DNA of 64,000 bases from JBOFFC01 sp051648405. Its GTDB lineage: Bacteria > Planctomycetota > Planctomycetia > Pirellulales > Lacipirellulaceae. The translations under genes and the position numbers were made by a program. The notes below the pieces were generated by a model. The model saw nothing but the letters and a program-made list of their open reading frames with translations, did no database searches and was not told the origin of the DNA. The stretch spans positions 133,648 through 197,647 of the forward strand of contig JBOFFC010000159.1 of assembly GCA_051648405.1 (NCBI GenBank), in the 5' to 3' direction. Shown here piece after piece: positions 33,935 to 43,252 of this stretch (the stretch's first letter is position 1; each line of letters starts with the position of its first letter).

Positions 33935-35365
33935 ATGTCGATCCGCGTCTCCGTCATCTTGTCGATCCTGTCCAGCGTCCCTGGCCTCGCGAGCGCGATC
34001 GACGAAGTCGGCGCCGCGCTCTACGCCGAGCGCTGCGCGTCGTGCCACGGCCGCGACATGGGGGGGGGGAACGCCCAGAGCATGGTCGATGGGGTCTGGC
34101 AGTTCGGCTCCGAGGACTGGGACCTCACGCGGAACATCAAGCACGGCATCGCCGCCAACGGCATGCCGGCGTACGCGGGGGCGTTCTCCGACGAGCAGGT
34201 GAACGCGCTCGTCCGGCACATCAGGGAGACGGCAACCAAGGCCGGGGCTAAGCGGCCCCCTCTGCCAACGTCGCTCGCCGTGCGCGAGTACGACGTGCGC
34301 GTCGAGAAGTGGCTCGACGGGATCGCCAACCCCTGGGGCCTGACGATCCACACCGACGACTTTGCGCTGCTCACCGAGCGCGACGGTCGCCTCCGCGCTA
34401 TCGAACGGGGGAAACTCCGCGCGTCGCCGGTTGAGGGAACACCCGACGTGCTGCAAATTGGGCAGGGGGGCCTGATGGACGTGGCGTTCGACCCCGAATA
34501 CGAGGCGAACGGCTGGGTCTACCTGACGTACTCCGAAGCGCTCCCCGGGTCCGGCAAGCCCGCCCCCGGCGCCGAGCACCCCGCGATGACCTGCCTGGTC
34601 CGCGGTCGCATCAAGGACAACCGCTGGACCGACCATCAGAAGCTGTGGAGCGCCAAGCCCGAGCACTTCCGCTCGAAGATGTTCCACTTCGGGAGCCGCA
34701 TCGCGTTCGACCGTGACGGCCTGCTGTACTTCTCGATCGGCGAGCGCGGCCACCAGGAAGACGCCCAGGACCCACACCGCCCCAACGGCAAGGTCCACCG
34801 CGTGAACCGCGACGGCTCGATCCCGGCGGACAACCCGTTCGCCGACGGCGCGAAGGGGCTGCCGAGCGTCTGGTCGTTCGGTCACCGCAACCCGCAGGGG
34901 CTCGCGCTCCACGCAGAGACCGGTGCGCTATGGGAGACCGAGCACGGCCCAATGGGTGGAGACGAGGTGAACGTCGTCCGGCGCGGCGCGAACTACGGCT
35001 GGCCCGTGGCCACTTACGGCGTGAACTACGACGGCAAGATCGTTACCGAGGCGACCGCCGGCGAGGGGATCGAGCAGCCGATCTTGTTCTGGGCGCCGTC
35101 GATCGCCGTGTGCGGGATCGACTTCGTGCGCGGCGACGAGTTCCCGCGCTGGAAGGACAACCTGCTGGTGACGGGCCTGGGGCACGAGGAGCTGCGCCGT
35201 CTGGTGGTCGTCGGCGAGCGGGTGGTGCATCAAGAGGTGTTGTTGAAGAACGCCGGCCGCGTCCGCGACGTCGCCTGCGGCCCCGACGGCGCGGTCTACG
35301 TCGTTCTCAACGGCCCCGACGTCGTCCTGAAACTCACGAGCGCCGGGCGCGCGGTGCGACAATAA
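33935..35365 (+). CDS. Cytochrome c - PQQ-type aldose/glucose dehydrogenase fusion
   Basis: 476 residues. Sec signal (VILSILSSVPGLASA). Then a small class I cytochrome c domain with CASCHG (C34, C37, H38) and a Met ligand candidate in NGMPAYAGAF. From about 110 a GSDH/Asd-type six-bladed propeller: NPWGLTIHTDDFALLTERDG, GLMDVAFDPEYEANGWVYLT, SIGERGHQEDAQD and FGHRNPQGLALH with the catalytic His region. It should oxidise aldoses in the periplasm with PQQ and pass electrons through its own haem. The cytochrome at the N-terminal side and the 34-base gap from the DUF1559 gene suggest it is the last gene of the export arm. A metabolic rather than biosynthetic role is also possible. Confidence 0.88.
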   Translation: MSIRVSVILSILSSVPGLASAIDEVGAALYAERCASCHGRDMGGGNAQSMVDGVWQFGSEDWDLTRNIKHGIAANGMPAYAGAFSDEQVNALVRHIRETATKAGAKRPPLPTSLAVREYDVRVEKWLDGIANPWGLTIHTDDFALLTERDGRLRAIERGKLRASPVEGTPDVLQIGQGGLMDVAFDPEYEANGWVYLTYSEALPGSGKPAPGAEHPAMTCLVRGRIKDNRWTDHQKLWSAKPEHFRSKMFHFGSRIAFDRDGLLYFSIGERGHQEDAQDPHRPNGKVHRVNRDGSIPADNPFADGAKGLPSVWSFGHRNPQGLALHAETGALWETEHGPMGGDEVNVVRRGANYGWPVATYGVNYDGKIVTEATAGEGIEQPILFWAPSIAVCGIDFVRGDEFPRWKDNLLVTGLGHEELRRLVVVGERVVHQEVLLKNAGRVRDVACGPDGAVYVVLNGPDVVLKLTSAGRAVRQ

Positions 35366-35600
35366 AGGCGCGTGACACGTGGGTCGCTCTTCGGCCTAGT
35401 GTACCGATTCGCTACGCCGCTACCCCCCGAGTGGGGTTCGCGATACGCGTGTCGCGTCTCGCTTTGGGACGATTGTGAAGAATAGGCAAGGTAACGCTCG
35501 ACAGCATTCGTAGTCTCAGGGTTTAATGTCGCTGCTCGTGGGCCGTGTCACTCGCGCAGTCGCAATTCATCATCCGGTTCTCACCACAGGAGTTGATCTA

Positions 35601-36146
35601 ATGCAGGTTAAGAACATCGTCTGGGCCTTGGCGCTTTGCGTCGCGGCCGCTTCGTCGGCGACGGCGTCTCCCGTGTTCACGTTCACTGACAACGCCGACT
35701 CAACGGGCACTTTCCGGATCGTCCCCGGCAGCATGCCCCCCTTCAGCACGCCGTCGGCGATTGACCCCGACTCGCTTGCGTTCGAGATCGTGGTCACGAT
35801 TAACTCCGGTGGGCCCGCATTCGCGACGGTCGGCGCGTTGTTCCCCACGGCGAACCCGGGCGGTGCGCCGCCGATCACCGGCGGCACTTGGAACGGTCTC
35901 ACGGGCAATGGCACGAGCACGATCCGGGCCGCGTTCGGTTCGAACCTGTTCACCAACGGATCGCCGATCAACGCCCTCACGATCGACCTCGCAGGCAACG
36001 GCACGCTGAGCTGGCAAGCCGTGATCGCCCAGGACGCATTGCTTACGTCGCTCATCACGGGCAACGGCGTCATCACCCCCGAGCCGACCAGCGCCGCGCT
36101 CGGCCTGCTGGCCATCGCCGGGTTGGGCGCTCGGCGCCGTCGCTGA
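35601..36146 (+). CDS. Small PEP-CTERM protein
   Basis: 181 residues. ATG 35601 follows AGGAG at eight bases. Signal peptide IVWALALCVAAASSATA, then a beta-rich extracellular domain of about 130 residues without a recognised family. The C-terminus is I-T-P-E-P, a hydrophobic helix (TSAALGLLAIAGLGA) and R-R-R-R, the exosortase sorting signal. The preceding 235 bases contain no other gene. A palindrome terminator follows, shared with the convergent neighbour, which is also a PEP-CTERM protein. Confidence 0.88.
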   Translation: MQVKNIVWALALCVAAASSATASPVFTFTDNADSTGTFRIVPGSMPPFSTPSAIDPDSLAFEIVVTINSGGPAFATVGALFPTANPGGAPPITGGTWNGLTGNGTSTIRAAFGSNLFTNGSPINALTIDLAGNGTLSWQAVIAQDALLTSLITGNGVITPEPTSAALGLLAIAGLGARRRR

Positions 36147-36187
36147 GCTAGCGACCTCGCCTCGCAGCAGCGTCCTGTGTACGACAA

Positions 36188-36213
36188 GGGGCCCGTGGCA
36201 TGCCACGGGCCCC
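36188..36213. terminator. Bidirectional terminator hairpin
   Basis: Perfect 26-bp palindrome (GGGGCCCGTGGCA and its complement) between two convergent PEP-CTERM genes, followed on the plus side by a modest T-containing stretch. With no spacer it would form a hairpin with a small loop in either RNA. Confidence 0.8.
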
Positions 36214-36241
36214 TGTTCGTTCTGGCATCGAAGGGCGTGAG

Positions 36242-39200
36242 CTACGCCATCCGGCGGCGCGGCGTGACCGCGACTCCGGCCAGCGCCAACAGCACGAGGC
36301 CGGTCGGTTCGGGGACGCTGGTCGCCATCGCCATCCCCATCGAGCTGGCCGCCGCGACCGCCCCGTAGTTGGCGACCCACACGTCGTAGTCGCTTTGGCT
36401 GACGGCGCCAGGAGTCGGGTCGCCAGGCAGATTGGTGGCGGTCCCCAGGTTGTCAGCCCACACCGTGTAGTCGGCGGCGTTCACCACGCCGTCGTTGTTG
36501 TAGTCACCCGGCAGCACGAGGCCGACGACCAGGTTCACGCTCGTCGGGTTGTAGACCGCCTGCCACTGCAGTCCGGCGCCGAGTGCGACGCCGAGCGAGT
36601 TGACCGCGTCGAACGTCCCGATCACGCCGCCGGTCGCCGTGATCGCCTGGATCGACGAGCCGAGCGGCTGGGCGACCCCCGTGATCACGTTCAGCACGCC
36701 GTCGAGCTGGGCGATGCCGCTGGTGACGAGTCGGTCGAAGCTCCCAACGCCGAGACCAGCAACGTCGAGGTTCGTCGCCCCGGAGGCGTTCTGCTGGTAG
36801 TCGAGGACGTCGGTCCGGCCGGCGGCGCCTCCGGCGACGTCGAGCAACCCGAAGTTGGTCACCTGCACCCCGACATTCGACGTGTCGGCCAGGTTGAGCT
36901 GGCGCCCGACCAAGTTCACCAAGTCACCGGCGCCTGCGAACGTCGCCCCCGCCTGGACGGCGGTCGTGGCGTTGTCGAGTCGCAGGTTGGCGGCGAGCGT
37001 CGTCGAGCTGCTCCCCTCGAACGTGACGGTTGCGGTGGACTCGATCGTCGAGGGCGTGCCACCGATGACATTGACCGCCCCGCCGATCAGGCTGCCGGCG
37101 TTCGTGCGGTAGGCGCCGGAGCTGAGCACGAGTTGCGAGGCGGGCTCGAACTCCAAGCCGAAACCGTTCACGAACACCGTGCCGCCGTCGGCTTGCACGG
37201 TGCCGCTGAAGACGAACGGGGCGTTATCGACCAGCTCGAGCGTCCCTTGCGTGGCGCGGAGCACTCCGACGTTGCCGGCGCCGTCCCAGTCGCTGGTTAC
37301 GTTGTTCGCGATCAGCACGCCGGGGGTCGTCGAGATGATCGACGTGTTGTTGACCACCCGCGCGGCGATCGTCCCTTGTCCGCGGAACCCGGCGCCGTCG
37401 TTGGTGATGGTCGATCCCTGGACGGTCCCGCCGTCGAGGACCACTAGGTTCGCGACGTTGGTGTTCCAAGGGTTGGTGACGTCGAGCACCCCCGCGGCGC
37501 CCGACGTGCCGACCGTCCCGATATCCAGGATCGCGCCGTTGACGTTCAGCGTGCCGCCACTGGCGATGAGTTGGGCGTTCCCGTCGCCGTCCACCGCCGC
37601 GTTGATCGTCCCGAAGCCGCGCAGCGCCTCGGCGCCGTTGATCTCGAGCTCGCCCGGCCCGTTGATCGTCCCGCCGGCGATCTCATTCGTGTCTCCTGCC
37701 GCCAGCGTCCCCCCCACCATCCGCAGCGAGCCCCCGGCGGTATTGATATTCAGGGTCCCGTTGAGCTTGACCCGTGCGCCGGCGGCGCCGTCGCCGTTGA
37801 CGTCGAACTCGGCGCCCGCGTCGAACCGCACCGCCGACCCACTGGCTGGGTTGAGCAAGAACGTGTTCTGCGTGGCGTCGCCGTTGTAGATCAGCGAGCC
37901 AAGCGAGTCGAACACCACGTCGCCACCGCCGGTCAGGCCCAACGAGAGGGCGCCGGTGTTCGCGACGGTCACGTTGGCGTCGATCCCGTCTCCCGTGCTG
38001 TCGATGGCGCCGGTGGCGACGGTGAGCGTGGCGCCGTTCTGGACGGTGGTCGAGCCGTCGTCGATGTCGACCGTCCCGGTCGCCCAGGTGGTGCTCGAGG
38101 CGATGGTGGCGGTCCCCTTCTCCAGCACGCCGGCCCCCGTGTAGCTGCCACCGTTGAACGTCGAGAAGGCCAGGTCGAGCGTGCTGCCGGCGTCGACTAC
38201 GACCCCCGCGGTGCTACCGAAGACCGTCGTGGCGTTGATGTCGAGGGTCGAGTTGCCCGAAATCGCGACGTCGCCGTTGACGTCGAACGTCTCGCCGTTG
38301 ACCGTCGAGGTCACGCCTCCCGCGGCGTTCAGGTTGCCGACAGACGTGAGGCTCCAGGTGTTGTCGGTGGTTGTGACGTCGAGCTCCCCCCCGTTGAGGT
38401 TGATCGTGTGATCGAAGTCCTCGTCGGCGCCGACGCCCAGGTCGAGGTCGAGGTTCCCCCCCGCGTTGACCGTCGTGACGTTGCCTGAGAGGCCGAGTCC
38501 GTCGAGGTTGAAGTCGGGGGTGTCGATGTTGACGGTCGAGTTGACGACCAGCGCCGCGCCGGCACCGGTCATGTTGAAGTCAGACCCGACGCCGAACGTG
38601 GCGGCGGCGTTGAAGATCATCGTCCCTTCGTTGTTGATCGTCCCGCCGGTCGCCGTCACTGCCGAGTCGAACTGCAGCGAGTCCCACGTGTCGTCGATGG
38701 TGATCGTCCCTCCGTTCATCGACCAAGCGCCGCCGGCGATCCGCGCCGCGGCGCCCGGGTTCGGGTCCTGCCCGATGATGATCAGCCCGAACGCCGCCGT
38801 GTTGGCGTTGATCATCCCGCCGCCGAGCGACCAGGGGCCGGCGACGTCGATCGTCGATCCCGTTGCAAGATCGATCGTCCCGTCGAACGCGTCGCCGCTG
38901 ACGTCGAGGTCGATGTCGAGCGTCTGATTGCCGTTGGCTTCCAAGATGCCGCCGCCGAACGTTCCGTCCCAGTCGAAGCGGGCGTTCGTGCTGGTGGCGG
39001 TGAGCTGCAGCGTGCCCGCCGCGGGGGCGACAAACACCAGTGAAGAACCCGTATTCGCGGTGATCGTCCCGTCGTTGCGGAGCAATACCGTCGCGACGGC
39101 GACGGCGTCCTCAAGATCGATCCGGCCGGCGCCACTCAGCGTGCCTCCCGCTTGGACGTCGAACATGCCGCTGTCCACTTCGACGACCGCCAGGCCCGAC

Positions 39201-39682
39201 GCCGTCGTCGAGTTGACGAACAACGACCCCCCTGCGCCGAGCGTTAGCGTGGCGGTGTCGAGCCCGTCGGGGTCGCCGCCGTAGATCACGATCGAGCTGC
39301 CGGCGCCGGTCACGCTCGTGGCGCCATTGACGAGCAGCTCCCAGTCGTTCGTCGCCCCGTCGTCGGTGCTGTTCACCACGTCGGCGCCGCCGGTGACCGT
39401 CAGCGAGTCGATCGAGTAGGCCCGGTCGACCAGCGTGCGGTCGTTCGCCGCGTTCGCCAGGTTGCCGATGTTCACCGCCAGGCCGTCGGGGTCGCCGTCG
39501 GGGTTCCAGTTGCCGTTGTCGTCCCAAAGCTTGCTGGGGTCGTTTCCGGCGTCGTCCCAATCGATGGCGAAGACGGCCGTCGGCGCGGCCGCCGAAACGA
39601 TCGCGAGGAACGCGGCGAACGCGGCGGCGCGGAAGCGGGCCGCGTGGCGGGCCTTCCGGCGGAGGGTCGTGAGCGTGGACAT
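36242..39682 (-). CDS. Large autotransporter-like beta-helix protein with dockerin-like and PEP-CTERM ends
   Basis: 1146 residues. ATG 39682 lies six bases after AGGAG. Signal peptide FAAFLAIVSAAAPTAVFA. Residues about 35-1040 are low-charge, Asn/Gly/Thr-rich beta repeats (V-N-G-A-I-L-D-I-G; N-N-E-G-T-M-I-F-N), typical of passenger-type solenoids. Near the end, LPGDYNNDGVVNAADYTVW is one intact dockerin-like repeat; the partner repeat (G-A-V-S-Q-S-D-Y-D-V-W) has lost its Asp ligands. The tail is V-P-E-P, a hydrophobic helix and R-R-R-M-A, the exosortase signal. Probably a long surface or matrix fibre anchored through exosortase processing; the ligand cannot be predicted. Confidence 0.9.
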   Translation of the reverse strand: MSTLTTLRRKARHAARFRAAAFAAFLAIVSAAAPTAVFAIDWDDAGNDPSKLWDDNGNWNPDGDPDGLAVNIGNLANAANDRTLVDRAYSIDSLTVTGGADVVNSTDDGATNDWELLVNGATSVTGAGSSIVIYGGDPDGLDTATLTLGAGGSLFVNSTTASGLAVVEVDSGMFDVQAGGTLSGAGRIDLEDAVAVATVLLRNDGTITANTGSSLVFVAPAAGTLQLTATSTNARFDWDGTFGGGILEANGNQTLDIDLDVSGDAFDGTIDLATGSTIDVAGPWSLGGGMINANTAAFGLIIIGQDPNPGAAARIAGGAWSMNGGTITIDDTWDSLQFDSAVTATGGTINNEGTMIFNAAATFGVGSDFNMTGAGAALVVNSTVNIDTPDFNLDGLGLSGNVTTVNAGGNLDLDLGVGADEDFDHTINLNGGELDVTTTDNTWSLTSVGNLNAAGGVTSTVNGETFDVNGDVAISGNSTLDINATTVFGSTAGVVVDAGSTLDLAFSTFNGGSYTGAGVLEKGTATIASSTTWATGTVDIDDGSTTVQNGATLTVATGAIDSTGDGIDANVTVANTGALSLGLTGGGDVVFDSLGSLIYNGDATQNTFLLNPASGSAVRFDAGAEFDVNGDGAAGARVKLNGTLNINTAGGSLRMVGGTLAAGDTNEIAGGTINGPGELEINGAEALRGFGTINAAVDGDGNAQLIASGGTLNVNGAILDIGTVGTSGAAGVLDVTNPWNTNVANLVVLDGGTVQGSTITNDGAGFRGQGTIAARVVNNTSIISTTPGVLIANNVTSDWDGAGNVGVLRATQGTLELVDNAPFVFSGTVQADGGTVFVNGFGLEFEPASQLVLSSGAYRTNAGSLIGGAVNVIGGTPSTIESTATVTFEGSSSTTLAANLRLDNATTAVQAGATFAGAGDLVNLVGRQLNLADTSNVGVQVTNFGLLDVAGGAAGRTDVLDYQQNASGATNLDVAGLGVGSFDRLVTSGIAQLDGVLNVITGVAQPLGSSIQAITATGGVIGTFDAVNSLGVALGAGLQWQAVYNPTSVNLVVGLVLPGDYNNDGVVNAADYTVWADNLGTATNLPGDPTPGAVSQSDYDVWVANYGAVAAASSMGMAMATSVPEPTGLVLLALAGVAVTPRRRMA

Positions 39683-39899
39683 GGGGTTCTCCTGGCGAGA
39701 CCGAGTGCGGGGGCTCGCGCCGCAACCTGTGGCGGCGTCTACTGGCACATCAGGAACCGGCATTCAAGCCCGACACGCAGACTGGGACCCCAAGGCGAGC
39801 CGGCGGCGCCAGCCGTCGGAGGTTTTTGAGCGGGAACGATTCAACTCTCCCGCAACAACTGCGGCGGCTCGCCTACGTCGTTGGCTTGCGCCCGCCCGC

Positions 39900-41243
<1,344 letters not shown>

Positions 41244-41582
41244 CGCTCGGCCCTCCTCGGCCGCTGCCGTCGATGAGCTCGGTTGCAAGTCGCGACGCTC
41301 CCTTTCAAAGTGAGCCGGAAGCGTAAGCGCCCGGAGTCGATCGACCAAGCGAGGCGCCGACTCCCACCACCCGCTCTCCCGGTAACGGGAGGACGCAATT
41401 CAGGTCGCCTGCGTTCGCTTCGCGATGACGGACTGCCCGGCCGTGTCGCAGCGGCCCACTGCGCACTGCCGAACCCGAGATTTGCTTGACTTTGCCCCCT
41501 CGGCTGTGTCAGCACACTTCGCCGTAGATGGCCTCTCGACAGAGAGGCTCGACGGAAGCGAATTCGAACCCCGGCTGCTTGC
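41244..41582. other. 339-base intergenic region between chrA and a DUF1559 gene
   Basis: Divergent promoter space for chrA (minus) and the DUF1559 gene (plus). A small stem at 41376-41391 (CTCCCG/CGGGAG, loop GTAA) is the only structure I see. No credible small gene. Confidence 0.5.
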
Positions 41583-42668
41583 ATGCCGCGCCTCCGATCC
41601 TCCTCGGTCGATCAGCGGAGCGGCTTCACGCTGGTGGTGATCGCGATCATCGGCATCTTGGTCGCGCTGCTGCTCCCGGCTGTGCAGGCCGCCCGTGCGG
41701 CGGCGCGGCGCACGCAGTGCCAGAGCGGCCTGAAGCAACTGGGGCTGGCCTGCCTGAACTACGAGAGCACCGTGGGGGCGCTCCCCCCCGCGGCGAGCTT
41801 CCTCGAGGGGGTGACCGCGACGCCCCCGTTGGGACCCAACTGGGTGATCTACGTGCTCCCCTACATTGAGGAGCAAGCCGTGTTCGACCAATTCGACCTC
41901 AAGAAGGGGATCAACGACGACGCGAACGCGGCGCCGCGCGCTGTGGCCCTCGGCATCATGACTTGTCCCGAGGACGCGAACAGTTCGATCGCCTTCTCGA
42001 ACGTAGACCCGTCCGGCCGTGTGTCGTTGGCGGGGTACGGCGACTCCTGGGCCCGCGGCAACTACGCGCCCAATGGCGGGATCTCTCTGATGCCCGCCAC
42101 CTTCGCCGCGGCGACCAAGTTCAACGTCGCGCCGCCGGGGGCGCCGTTGCTGAACCCCTCGTGGCGCGACCCACTGGTCCGCGGCGCAATGGGGGTGAAC
42201 CTCAGCCAGAAGCTGGCCAAGATCACCGACGGCACGAGCAAGGTCGTCATGATCGGCGAGATCCGTTCGGGGCTGGCGCCGGTCGATATGCGCGGCATCT
42301 GGGCGATGAGTGGCGCCTGTCCGAGCGGCCTGTGGGGCCACGGGTACCTGGGAGACGACAACGGGCCGAACAACCTGCGCCTCTACGGCGACGACGTACG
42401 GAGTTGCAGCGCGGTCGTCGTGCAGTTGGGTTCGCAGGAGGTGCTCGCCGCCGCCAAGATGGGGTGCTCGACCACCAACATGGAGAACATCCAGCAAACG
42501 ATGCGGAGCCTCCTTCCCGGGGGCGTCCACGTCTGCTTGGTCGATGGCAGCGTGCAGTTCGTGAGCGACGACGTCCAGGTCGCGCAAACGGAGGGGAAGT
42601 GCTGCTCGGTGTGGGACCTACTGAGCTTGTCCGCCGACGGCCAAACGCTTGACTCGGCGGCGTTCTAG
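41583..42668 (+). CDS. DUF1559 prepilin-like protein with eroded signature motifs
   Basis: 361 residues. The leader ends at G14, but the next residues are F-T-L-V-V-I-A-I-I-G: four residues (E-L-L-V) usual in this family are missing, including Glu5, which pilin peptidases and pilin assembly rely on. The nearby A-R-E-A-A-R-R is A-R-A-A-A-R-R, and the H-x9-DG His is Leu (S-L-L-P-G-G-V-H-V-C-L-V-D-G). The remaining domain is intact and in frame. Followed after 54 bases by a small lipoprotein gene, the usual partner. It may be exported differently, serve a non-assembled role, or be decaying. Confidence 0.86.
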   Translation: MPRLRSSSVDQRSGFTLVVIAIIGILVALLLPAVQAARAAARRTQCQSGLKQLGLACLNYESTVGALPPAASFLEGVTATPPLGPNWVIYVLPYIEEQAVFDQFDLKKGINDDANAAPRAVALGIMTCPEDANSSIAFSNVDPSGRVSLAGYGDSWARGNYAPNGGISLMPATFAAATKFNVAPPGAPLLNPSWRDPLVRGAMGVNLSQKLAKITDGTSKVVMIGEIRSGLAPVDMRGIWAMSGACPSGLWGHGYLGDDNGPNNLRLYGDDVRSCSAVVVQLGSQEVLAAAKMGCSTTNMENIQQTMRSLLPGGVHVCLVDGSVQFVSDDVQVAQTEGKCCSVWDLLSLSADGQTLDSAAF

Positions 42669-42722
42669 CGTCCACCGGACCACGCCCCGTGCGCCTGGCA
42701 ACGGTTTCCGAGGGATTCAACC

Positions 42723-43175
42723 GTGTTCGTCCGCCGTTTCCCGCCCATAACGGCCGCAGTGATCGATTTCATGGCGATCGTCCCGATCGGGCTCCCCGCC
42801 CTGGTCGGATGCGGCGGATCGGGCGCGTACGACGTGACTGCGGCGTCGGGGACCGTCAGGTACGCCGACGGCTCGTTGATCCCCGCCGGGAGGATCGAAC
42901 TGCGGTTTCTCTCGCAGCAGCCCCCGATCGACGCCAAGACTTACCCGCGACAGGGACTCGCCGAGGTGAACGTGTCGGACGGGTCGTTCAAGGTGACGAC
43001 GTACGCCGCCGGCGACGGCCTCATCGCGGGCGAGCACCGCGTGATCGCCGTCTCGATCGCCCCCGGCGGAGGCTGCACGACGGCGATCCCCAAGGAGTAC
43101 GCCAGCGCCGAGACCACACCGTTGGTCGTCCGCGCCGAGGAGTCGCCGCTCGAGATCCTGATCGACAGGAAGTGA
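42723..43175 (+). CDS. Small transthyretin-like lipoprotein (DUF1559 partner)
   Basis: 150 residues. Lipoprotein signal with P-A-L-V-G-C, Cys30 from a GTG start at 42723; an ATG at 42771 would shorten the signal. The mature chain is one beta-sandwich-like domain: SGTVRYADGSLIPAGRIELR, G-L-A-E-V-N-V-S-D-G-S-F-K-V, GLIAGEHRVIAVSI. This is the carboxypeptidase-regulatory/transthyretin-like pattern of the small lipoproteins commonly found beside DUF1559 genes. Probably a periplasm-facing outer-membrane or inner-membrane lipoprotein; function unknown. Confidence 0.8.
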   Translation: MFVRRFPPITAAVIDFMAIVPIGLPALVGCGGSGAYDVTAASGTVRYADGSLIPAGRIELRFLSQQPPIDAKTYPRQGLAEVNVSDGSFKVTTYAAGDGLIAGEHRVIAVSIAPGGGCTTAIPKEYASAETTPLVVRAEESPLEILIDRK

Positions 43176-43210
43176 GCGAGGGCGGGGCGTGATGTTTCCG
43201 CTTGAAGGGC

Positions 43211-43236
43211 GAGCCGGCGGCTCTCGCCGCCGGCTC
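43211..43236. terminator. Hairpin terminator between convergent genes
   Basis: Ten-base-pair stem GAGCCGGCGG/CCGCCGGCTC with a six-base loop, in the 77 bases between the converging lipoprotein and vWA genes. No long T run, so the termination role is likely but not certain. Confidence 0.65.
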
Positions 43237-43252
43237 AACCGCGCTCCGCCCC

